Below, piece after piece: positions 1 to 4,732 of a stretch of 5,374 nucleotides of DNA. Source of the stretch: Thermoplasmata archaeon. GTDB lineage: Archaea; Thermoplasmatota; Thermoplasmata; JAGHBH01. Positions within the stretch are counted from its first letter, which is position 1. Each line of letters starts with the position of its first letter. The DNA lies in the NCBI GenBank assembly GCA_030673205.1, contig DAOVJP010000118.1:1-5374 (forward strand), written 5' to 3'. A model generated the notes under the pieces. It saw nothing but the letters and a program-made list of their open reading frames with translations, searched no databases and was not told the DNA's origin. The translations under genes were made by a program, and so were the position numbers.

Positions 1-1
1 C

Positions 2-709
2 ACAGCTATGTTGAGGGTCACTATGGAACTCCCGGAGAAACTGGCCGAAGAGACGGGAAGGGATTTTGTAGTGGTTCTGGACGAGTTCACCAGGCTGTTG
101 GAACTGAACAACGAGGACTTCATATGGGCTCTGCGTTCTCACATACACCGGTCGAGCCACACCCATTATATCATCTCTGGGTCCGCGGTATCTTCCATGA
201 AATATCTTTTGGAGAAGAACTCGCCCTTCTTTGGAACGCTTCTTTCTCTGCGTATCCGGGGCCTGGATGACAGCGCCATCGACGAGTTCATCTGCTTATC
301 AGGCATAGACTTCTCCGAAAAAGCAAAACAGAGGATAAAGGAGATGACCGGGATGTTGCCTCTGTACCTCCAGGCGTTTTTCCATGTGGCAAAAGGCATG
401 GGTTTGGAGAAGATAGGGGAAGAAGAGCTAAAGAGTATAAAAGAGGAGGTCTTTGACATGTTGAACACCCATTTTGACTATTATTTCCAGGAGCTTAGGG
501 GGTTCAAACGCTCGGTCATGATAGAGATGGCCTTAGAAGGCTTTCATACCGCGGCCGCGCTGTCTGGGATTTTAGAAAAGCCCAACAACTACGTGACCAC
601 ATATCTTAGAAGGCTGGAGAACGAAGGCTTCCTGGAACACCTGCCAGGAGGAAGGTACGATTTCACCGACCCGTTCTTCAAACTGTGGATCAAAGAGCAC
701 ACTGCATAA
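2..709 (+). CDS. Archaeal-type P-loop ATPase with C-terminal winged helix, 3' part only
   Basis: This is the C-terminal part of an ATPase of the archaeal ATPase_2/DUF234 kind. The frame is open to the window edge, and the Walker A loop that must precede what is seen is missing, so the Met codon at base 8 is probably internal. Counting from that Met, Walker B is VVVLDEF (21-27), followed by a sensor-1-like strand YIISGS (54-59) and the lid signature TGMLPLYLQ (114-122). The last ~65 residues look like a winged helix (NNYVTTYLRRLENEGFL) and end in the DPFFKLWI motif common at the C-terminus of this family. Members are STAND/AAA-like cytoplasmic ATPases, often next to transposon or toxin-like genes, and mostly of unknown function. 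No neighbour here suggests a substrate. The family call is firm; the cellular role is unknown. Confidence 0.85.
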   Translation, partial: TAMLRVTMELPEKLAEETGRDFVVVLDEFTRLLELNNEDFIWALRSHIHRSSHTHYIISGSAVSSMKYLLEKNSPFFGTLLSLRIRGLDDSAIDEFICLSGIDFSEKAKQRIKEMTGMLPLYLQAFFHVAKGMGLEKIGEEELKSIKEEVFDMLNTHFDYYFQELRGFKRSVMIEMALEGFHTAAALSGILEKPNNYVTTYLRRLENEGFLEHLPGGRYDFTDPFFKLWIKEHTA

Positions 710-722
710 AAACAGCGATGTT

Positions 723-742
723 GTACAACAAATGTGTTGTAC
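723..742. repeat. Perfect 8-bp inverted repeat with 4-base loop
   Basis: The arms GTACAACA and TGTTGTAC flank the loop AATG, starting 13 bases after the ATPase stop codon. The left arm overlaps a 10-bp palindrome, GTTGTACAAC (720-729), so the heptamer GTTGTAC occurs twice, 16 bases apart. No T-run follows, so it does not look like an archaeal terminator. It could be an operator for arcS or a hairpin protecting the 3' end of the ATPase transcript. Confidence 0.6.
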
Positions 743-786
743 CCTGCTCTACAGGTGGTGACAGCTTTACCGCCCGCCCCCGCAAC

Positions 787-795
787 CCTTATCTT
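787..795 (+). promoter_or_regulatory. Possible weak TATA element of arcS (leaderless transcript)
   Basis: The sequence CCTTATCTT is the most AT-rich patch in an otherwise C-rich stretch and is centred about 27 bases before the arcS ATG. That is where a TATA box would sit if transcription began at the start codon. No SD sequence is visible before the ATG, which fits a leaderless mRNA. The match to a TATA consensus is poor. Confidence 0.35.
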
Positions 796-817
796 CTCCC
801 CCCATACTCCGCCCATC

Positions 818-2458
818 ATGGACGTAGAGGTGCTTGCAGGATATGGCGGAGCCCGATTGCTCAAGGTGGAAGGGGAGCGCACACCCGCCCTGGCCTATAC
901 GCTGCCCCTCCCTCTCCCTCCCATCTTCTCCTTTTCCGAACCGGCGACAGTGGTGCTTCCCCCTCCGATCCCATCTACGCCTTTGGAGGGGCCGGATATG
1001 TCCGATGCTAACACCATACACTTTTCTCCGGGCGAGCCTTTGCCCCCTCTGCCTTCCTCCGCCTTTGTATATCTGGCTGGAGCGGAGGGATGCTACCGGA
1101 GCCAGAGCAGGTTTCCGAAGCTGTTGCTGGAGTTCCGCTCTTCACTGAGGAACGACCAGCTCCTCTTCACCCCCTTGCTATCTCTCCCCCATCGATATCC
1201 GCTCTATGCCCTCCTGGGTGTGGACCTGTTCGACTCGGCGCCCATAGTGGAGGCGACGCGGGCCGGTTCGTTCCTCACACTGGAGGGGTGGATGAAGAGG
1301 AACGAAGTGAAGGAGGTCGTTGTGGATGATCTGCTGGCTCACAACACCAAAGTGGCTTTGGAAGAGCTTGCAGGGGTGCGCCAGGCACTGCGTTCCGGAA
1401 CGCTGCGTATAATGGCGGAGGCCAGGGCCGTGTATGATCCCTGGGCCGCATCGGTCCTCCGAATACTAGACAGGGACCACTATACTTTCATGGAGCAGAA
1501 CACTCCTGTCCTCGGCCCCCGATTACCAACATCTCATCCACATGCCATGAACTGGCCGGAGATCTGCAGATATGGGGATCGGCTCGTCACCAGATATGAG
1601 AGGCCGGAGATGGCCGATATACTATTGCTTCTTCCATGCAGCGCCTACAAGCCCTATTCGTTGTCCAGGGGGCATAGGGCGGTGCATGAGGTGGTGTGGA
1701 ACTCGGGACTGGCCACCCGGGTGCATGAGGTGGTGGTGACATCGCCCATGGGCATAGTGCCCAGGGAGTTGGAGACATTCTATCCCAACATGCAGTATGA
1801 TACAGCGGTAACAGGAGATTGGACGGAGGAGGAGAGGAGGAACATCTCATCCCTGCTCGCCCTATTCCTCTCCCGGCCCTACAAACACGTCATCATACAC
1901 CTGCCAGACGATTACCTTTCCCTAGTGGGGGTGGATGGAGAGAGAACGTGGCAGGGCAGGATAGACTCGTCCGGCAGCCTGGCCCAACTGGCAGAGGCCC
2001 TGAGAAGCATAGGGGGGGCCAGAGGAGGGAAGAAGGATGCCAAAGAACGATTGAGACAGGACATGCAGGGTAGGCTATTGTTCCAGTTCGGCCCTGCGGG
2101 AAGGGCGCTGGCAGAGGGGGTGGAGATAAGAGGAAGGTATCCGGACCAGAGAATACTGGCTAATGGAGAGCAGAGGGGGATGCTCACAAAGGAGCGGGGA
2201 CTGATATCCCTCACCATGGACGGAGGGAAGCTGCTAGCCCAGGAGCCAGCCTATGGGGTGGAGATAGAGGATTTCAAACCGAAAGGGGATATATTCGCAG
2301 TTGGCGTGGTGGACGCGGACCCTGTCATAAGAAGGGGAGATGACGTTGTGGTAGTGCACAAGGGAGAGGTGCGGGCGGTAGGCGTTGCCAACATGACGCC
2401 CAAGGGCATGATAGAAGGGCGGAGGGGCATAGCTGTCAGAACACGGAGCCACGGCTGA
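818..2458 (+). CDS. arcS: Archaeosine synthase ArcS (TgtA2, amidotransferase-type)
   Basis: ArcS acts after the archaeal tRNA-guanine transglycosylase has placed preQ0 at position 15 of tRNA. In species studied it attaches lysine to preQ0, and a radical-SAM partner (RaSEA) then releases archaeosine. The predicted protein has 546 residues, a usual full length. An N-terminal TGT-like region is marked by LGVDLFDSA (133-141) and DPWAASVLR (207-215). The ArcS signature PCSAYKPYSLSRGH follows at 273-286. A C-terminal PUA RNA-binding domain covers about 478-545, with AVGVVDADPVIRRGDDVVVV and AVGVANMTPKGM. I chose the ATG at 818 because the 28 residues added by an upstream in-frame ATG (734) are low-complexity and would include the hairpin region and the possible promoter. 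The gene looks intact. Its RaSEA and ArcTGT partners are not in the window. Confidence 0.92.
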   Translation: MDVEVLAGYGGARLLKVEGERTPALAYTLPLPLPPIFSFSEPATVVLPPPIPSTPLEGPDMSDANTIHFSPGEPLPPLPSSAFVYLAGAEGCYRSQSRFPKLLLEFRSSLRNDQLLFTPLLSLPHRYPLYALLGVDLFDSAPIVEATRAGSFLTLEGWMKRNEVKEVVVDDLLAHNTKVALEELAGVRQALRSGTLRIMAEARAVYDPWAASVLRILDRDHYTFMEQNTPVLGPRLPTSHPHAMNWPEICRYGDRLVTRYERPEMADILLLLPCSAYKPYSLSRGHRAVHEVVWNSGLATRVHEVVVTSPMGIVPRELETFYPNMQYDTAVTGDWTEEERRNISSLLALFLSRPYKHVIIHLPDDYLSLVGVDGERTWQGRIDSSGSLAQLAEALRSIGGARGGKKDAKERLRQDMQGRLLFQFGPAGRALAEGVEIRGRYPDQRILANGEQRGMLTKERGLISLTMDGGKLLAQEPAYGVEIEDFKPKGDIFAVGVVDADPVIRRGDDVVVVHKGEVRAVGVANMTPKGMIEGRRGIAVRTRSHG

Positions 2459-2464
2459 GAACAT

Positions 2465-2998
2465 TCAGCTCCAGCGTCGCTTGCTTTGATCGAACTCCAA
2501 TCCTTTTCTTCTGAGGTGTCTGGTCATGGCTAACACGGACTGTTCCACGCCCTTCAGTTTCAGGAAGGAACCGAAGTCGCGGTCCACAGCGATGTTGCCG
2601 TGCTCTTTGAGCACCTTATCCATCCATTTGTCCACTCGTGCTATCAGTTCCGGGTCCGGGGCGATGCCCATGGGAACCGTGGGTACGCCTCCTCTCTTTG
2701 TCTTCACCCTCTTCTCCTTGACATCATAGAGACTATCATATACCAGATATTCCAGATCCCTAATGGTGCTCTCCAACGCCTCCATACGGCCCAAACGGTC
2801 GTGGACGTTCTTCAACGTCTTTCTCAACTCCAGGGTGGTCACGAAGGTCCCTCCCCCCTTGTCCTCCGGCGCACGGGGATGGAAAAACTCTTCCAGAGCA
2901 CTGTTGATGTACGTGGACCGCTTCGTGTCCCCCCTTTGTCTATCGATGAGTCCCAGAACCCGCTCGTCAACGCTTATAGTGATCTTTTCTTTGGCCAT
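2465..2998 (-). CDS. RHH DNA-binding protein with coiled coil and unrecognised C-terminal domain
   Basis: The 177-residue protein starts with a ribbon-helix-helix fold: strand KITISVDERV (5-14), helix around LGLIDRQR, turn, and helix RSTYINSALEEFF (27-39). RHH proteins bind DNA as dimers through the N-terminal strand. Typical members have 45-90 residues, so this one is long. After a loop (41-52), residues about 53-95 form a heptad-like helix that could be a coiled coil. A basic stretch KEKRVKTKRGG (94-104) follows. The last ~65 residues form a compact region ending MTRHLRRKGLEFDQSKRRWS, which might be a small winged helix; I do not recognise the family. The ATG follows a weak GGTGG SD. The gene has its own TATA box and converges on arcS with 6 bases between stops. 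It is likely an autoregulated transcription factor or a DNA-bound structural protein. Confidence 0.8.
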   Translation of the reverse strand: MAKEKITISVDERVLGLIDRQRGDTKRSTYINSALEEFFHPRAPEDKGGGTFVTTLELRKTLKNVHDRLGRMEALESTIRDLEYLVYDSLYDVKEKRVKTKRGGVPTVPMGIAPDPELIARVDKWMDKVLKEHGNIAVDRDFGSFLKLKGVEQSVLAMTRHLRRKGLEFDQSKRRWS

Positions 2999-3002
2999 CT
3001 GC

Positions 3003-3007
3003 CCACC
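3003..3007 (-). promoter_or_regulatory. Weak Shine-Dalgarno site of the 177-aa RHH gene
   Basis: On the minus strand GGTGG lies 4 bases before the ATG. It matches the archaeal GGUGA-type core only in part, so initiation may depend more on the short leader than on this site. Confidence 0.4.
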
Positions 3008-3024
3008 AAGAGGGTAATACTCTT
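3008..3024. repeat. Inverted repeat AAGAG-N7-CTCTT, candidate autoregulatory operator
   Basis: The 17-base element has perfect 5-bp arms, and the bases next to the centre add one more matching pair. It lies between the TATA box (3030-3037) and the start codon of the 177-aa RHH gene, overlapping the expected transcription start. A dimer bound here would block the initiating polymerase, which is common for self-repressing RHH proteins. Binding is inferred from position only. Confidence 0.45.
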
Positions 3025-3029
3025 CACAC

Positions 3030-3046
3030 TATTAAGCCTTTTCTGA
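3030..3046 (-). promoter_or_regulatory. BRE/TATA promoter of the 177-aa RHH gene
   Basis: Read on the minus strand, the TATA-like octamer GCTTAATA follows a purine-rich patch CAGAAAAGG suited to TFB (BRE). A start about 25 bases downstream would fall near 3006, giving a leader of fewer than 10 bases before the ATG at 2998. Confidence 0.5.
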
Positions 3047-3094
3047 TGGGTCGAGGGGGGGGGAGGCTAAGTTCAAATGCTATCGAGATGGGTC
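3045..3094. repeat. Two direct GATGGGTC octamers and a G9 tract upstream of the RHH promoter
   Basis: GATGGGTC occurs at 3045-3052 and 3087-3094, 42 bases apart (about four helical turns) on the same face. Between them lies a run of nine G (3055-3063). Both copies are in the 113-base gap between the peptidase-like gene and the RHH gene, just upstream of the latter's TATA box. They may be activator sites or chance. Confidence 0.35.
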
Positions 3095-3111
3095 ATGTAA
3101 CCTCAGATTTT

Positions 3112-4107
3112 TCAAGCGAGCGTGAGGTTTCCCTCGCCATAATAGACCAATTCGGCGTTTGGGGCAGCAGGATCTGGAGGAGTGCTATCGCAGACCTGGG
3201 CTACTGTCGCATTCCCTGAACAGATCTCGCGCATGAGTTTCTCGGATGTCTCATCGGCGTACCCTGCATGAGTCCAGTTCGACCAGCCTACATACGTGCT
3301 TACCCCCGCATTCAGAAAATGTCCGGATAGCTCCTCTGTCTCCCCGGTTTTGCAGGCACTTATGTACATGAGAGAGCCTGAGGGGAACTGTACGCTACTG
3401 TAGTAATGCTCTATCAGGCCAGGGGTGAAGGCTATAAATGTTTCGCCATCGTAGGAGCCCACGATGATCCACCCATTGGAGTACTCCTCGCTGTACTTCT
3501 CCTGTACGTCGCTGGTCCACAATTCTCCGGTTGAGACCACCGTTTTGTCCAGATGCACGGGGTTCCGGCAACCCCGGCGGGTGCGGAAGTAGACCGCATC
3601 GTAACCACTTAGATCATTCATAATGAGATCCAGGGTGACTTCGTGGTCGCTCTTGTAAGTCACATTATACCCTGCATCTTCCAGGTGGGTGGTGACGTTG
3701 GCGATGAGTGCATCGTTGGGTACCTGCTCATGGATCGCGTCCAGTATCAGAGCTTTGTAGGGCGGTCCTGGCTGATCCGCCTCTTCCTCCTCTTTGGATT
3801 CTACTGGCCCAGGGTCTTCATTCTCATCGTCTTCCCCCGCATTTCCATCCTCCTCCGCCACACTACCATCGTCCTCATTACTCTCTCCCGTGCTACCATC
3901 ATCTGGACATGGCTCTTCCTCCGGTGCAGAGGGCGTACCGTCCTGCTCTTCTCCCCCCTCATCCGATGGGTCATTTTCTTGCCCATCTGCTATTTCGTCA
4001 TCGGATGTGTTGTCATCATCTGGGGGCACATCCTCTTCGCCCACGTAATACCATCCCGTGGCAAGAACAAGGAGTGCGACCACAACAAAGGCAGCTAGCC
4101 ATTTCAA
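3112..4107 (-). CDS. Membrane-anchored secreted protein with clan CD peptidase-like domain
   Basis: The 331-residue protein starts with a hydrophobic segment (about 4-18, AAFVVVALLVLATG) that acts as a signal peptide or membrane anchor. Residues about 24-115 are a highly acidic linker of Asp, Glu, Gly, Ser and Pro with almost no basic residues. The C-terminal domain (116-331) alternates strands and helices: KALILDAIHEQ, then YDAVYFRTRRGC (169-180), GWIIVGSY, and SLMYISACKTGETEELSGHF (245-264), followed by AGVSTYVGWSN. The Ala-Cys motif after a strand (Cys252) and the following small-residue strand resemble clan CD cysteine peptidases. The expected His after the earlier strand reads Arg (R177/R178), so it may be inactive. 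Several N-x-T/S sequons suit an extracellular place. The start is a TTG; the first upstream in-frame codon beyond a few residues is a stop. The domain assignment is by pattern only. Confidence 0.8.
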   Translation of the reverse strand: MKWLAAFVVVALLVLATGWYYVGEEDVPPDDDNTSDDEIADGQENDPSDEGGEEQDGTPSAPEEEPCPDDGSTGESNEDDGSVAEEDGNAGEDDENEDPGPVESKEEEEADQPGPPYKALILDAIHEQVPNDALIANVTTHLEDAGYNVTYKSDHEVTLDLIMNDLSGYDAVYFRTRRGCRNPVHLDKTVVSTGELWTSDVQEKYSEEYSNGWIIVGSYDGETFIAFTPGLIEHYYSSVQFPSGSLMYISACKTGETEELSGHFLNAGVSTYVGWSNWTHAGYADETSEKLMREICSGNATVAQVCDSTPPDPAAPNAELVYYGEGNLTLA

Positions 4108-4111
4108 AGGA

Positions 4112-4116
4112 CCACC
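4112..4116 (-). promoter_or_regulatory. Shine-Dalgarno supporting a TTG start
   Basis: On the minus strand GGTGG/GGTGGT lies about 4 bases before the TTG at 4107. The only upstream in-frame codons before a stop (4126-4128) are ATA, TGT, ACT, GGT, GGT and CCT, none a normal start. With the signal peptide beginning directly after it, TTG is the best start. Confidence 0.5.
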
Positions 4117-4127
4117 AGTACATATTC

Positions 4128-4140
4128 ACAACTCCGTTGT
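4128..4140. repeat. Inverted repeat ACAAC-TCC-GTTGT next to the TATA box
   Basis: The perfect 5-bp arms with a 3-base spacer lie directly downstream of, and just overlap, the TATA box of the peptidase-like gene. A repressor here would compete with TBP or the polymerase. Its right part, CTCCGTTGT (4132-4140), recurs exactly at 4594-4602 in the leader of the small RHH gene. Confidence 0.45.
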
Positions 4141-4155
4141 TTATACCTTTTATGG
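4139..4155 (-). promoter_or_regulatory. BRE/TATA promoter of the peptidase-like gene
   Basis: On the minus strand the box GTATAAAC follows CCATAAAAG, a good purine-rich BRE-like stretch. The predicted start is near 4116, leaving a leader of about 9 bases before the TTG at 4107. Confidence 0.6.
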
Positions 4156-4234
4156 TAAAACGTGTAGAAACGTTCCTGTGCAAATCATAATGCTGGCCCA
4201 CAACATCGAGACACTGGCACTACAAGAATACACT

Positions 4235-4249
4235 AACTCATCATGAGTT
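4235..4249. repeat. 15-base palindrome AACTCAT-C-ATGAGTT
   Basis: Two perfect 7-bp arms flank one central base. It lies about 90 bases upstream of the peptidase-like gene's TATA box and just beyond the terminator of the small RHH gene. The size and odd-base centre suit a site for a dimeric regulator. There is no T-run beside it on the plus strand. Confidence 0.5.
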
Positions 4250-4263
4250 TACCATCAATTCCG

Positions 4264-4306
4264 AATAAAAAAAGAGGGGGTAGGGGGAGCGGACATCGCA
4301 TCCCCC
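4264..4306 (-). terminator. Hairpin plus T7 tract terminator of the small RHH gene
   Basis: On the minus strand a GC-rich stem (GGGGGA pairing with TCCCCC, plus an inner GCG/CGC after one bulged base, 5-base loop) is followed by a C-run and TTTTTTTATT. It begins 43 bases after the stop codon at 4349. Archaeal polymerase ends transcripts at T-tracts even without a hairpin, so the T-run alone (4264-4273) would be enough; the stem makes it look like a bacterial intrinsic terminator. Confidence 0.65.
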
Positions 4307-4348
4307 AGTTTGCGTCAGAGTGCATCCCATCCCTTCAGCGCTAGGACC

Positions 4349-4585
4349 TCAAGGTTTCAGGTATTCCTCCTCTATATCACTCCGGGCCTCTTCCCTTTCG
4401 GTTCGTTCCCATGCCCTGAGCGATTCGAGGAGCTTCGGTCCTTCTTCCATCACGAGTTTTCTCAATGCGGTCCGTATGGCCTCGGTCCTTGAGCTGAAGT
4501 AGTCCCTCTCCACCAGCCGGTCGATGGAGCGCAGGTAGCTCTTGGGAAGGCGTATGGTGATCTTCTCGGTGGAAGCGTTGTCCAT
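4349..4585 (-). CDS. Small CopG/NikR-like ribbon-helix-helix transcriptional regulator
   Basis: The 78-residue protein fits the standard size for RHH regulators. Strand EKITIRLPKSY (7-17) is the DNA-contacting ribbon. Helix 1 is LRSIDRLVERDYF, the turn is SSRTEAIR (31-38), and helix 2 is EAIRTALRKLVMEE. A charged, Glu/Arg-rich tail (51-78) probably forms a helix. The SRTEAIR turn is characteristic of archaeal CopG/NikR N-terminal domains. There is no ligand domain, so it is probably a simple dimeric repressor or an antitoxin-like regulator. No toxin gene is adjacent. The start is firm because GGAGGT lies 6 bases upstream. The gene is divergent from the PKD protein gene across a 147-base gap with mirrored TATA boxes, which makes that gene its most likely target besides itself. 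Confidence 0.88.
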   Translation of the reverse strand: MDNASTEKITIRLPKSYLRSIDRLVERDYFSSRTEAIRTALRKLVMEEGPKLLESLRAWERTEREEARSDIEEEYLKP

Positions 4586-4591
4586 CTCTAT

Positions 4592-4597
4592 ACCTCC
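4592..4597 (-). promoter_or_regulatory. Strong Shine-Dalgarno GGAGGT of the small RHH gene
   Basis: On the minus strand GGAGGT ends 6 bases before the ATG at 4585, an ideal spacing. It rules out a longer product starting at an upstream TTG in another frame. Confidence 0.8.
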
Positions 4598-4637
4598 GTT
4601 GTACTTCGTTTGACAGACAAAAGAGGTATGCGGAGGG

Positions 4638-4653
4638 GATATATAATGGTTTT
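4638..4653 (-). promoter_or_regulatory. TATA promoter of the small RHH gene
   Basis: On the minus strand ATTATATATC follows the patch AAAACC, a plausible BRE. A start near 4617 gives a leader of about 32 bases that holds the SD. Confidence 0.65.
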
Positions 4654-4670
4654 GTCGGGGGTATTATATA
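4640..4670. repeat. Inverted repeat formed by two divergent TATA boxes
   Basis: TATATAAT (4640-4647) and ATTATATA (4663-4670) are perfect 8-bp complements separated by 15 bases. Each reads ATTATATA on its own strand, so the two promoters are back to back with centres 23 bases apart. At this distance two TBP/TFB complexes would crowd each other. Confidence 0.6.
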
Positions 4671-4671
4671 C
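4656..4671 (+). promoter_or_regulatory. TATA promoter of the PKD-domain protein gene
   Basis: TATTATATAC follows a G-rich stretch (TCGGGGG) in the BRE place. The expected start near 4692 leaves a leader of about 40 bases before the ATG at 4733, enough for the SD at 4722-4728. Confidence 0.55.
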
Positions 4672-4721
4672 AACTACATGTCTTGGATAATCTCACACTG
4701 ATCTAGCATAGTAAGATATGA

Positions 4722-4728
4722 GAGGTGA
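4722..4728 (+). promoter_or_regulatory. Shine-Dalgarno GAGGTGA that decides the PKD protein start
   Basis: GAGGTGA, the archaeal consensus, lies 4 bases before the ATG at 4733. It is downstream of another in-frame ATG at 4718, which therefore is not the likely start. Confidence 0.8.
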
Positions 4729-4732
4729 ACCT

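Noticed and set aside
723..742. Hairpin as a transcription terminator of the ATPase gene
   Set aside because: No T-run follows the stem; it is kept only as an inverted repeat.
734..817. Longer arcS start at the ATG at 734
   Set aside because: It would add 28 low-complexity Pro/Ala residues encoded in C-rich DNA that overlaps the hairpin and possible TATA site. No SD precedes it, and the ArcS fold begins plausibly at 818.
2526..3046. Plus-strand open frames opposite the 177-aa RHH gene
   Set aside because: They have no recognisable domains and are fully explained by the minus-strand RHH gene with its promoter.
3643..4190. Plus-strand open frames over the acidic linker (His/Pro-rich and Ser-rich products)
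   Set aside because: They are antisense readings of GAT/GAG-rich codons, have low-complexity products, and lack promoters or SD sites.
4349..4585. Small RHH protein as the antitoxin of a toxin-antitoxin pair
   Set aside because: No small toxin-like gene is adjacent: downstream is a terminator and upstream is the divergent PKD gene.
4377..4673. 98-aa minus-strand frame starting at TTG 4673
   Set aside because: It covers the promoter and leader of the small RHH gene in a shifted frame, and its product is low-complexity and Arg-rich.
4718..4732. PKD protein start at the in-frame ATG at 4718
   Set aside because: The consensus SD GAGGTGA lies between this ATG and the one at 4733, so the latter is the better start.
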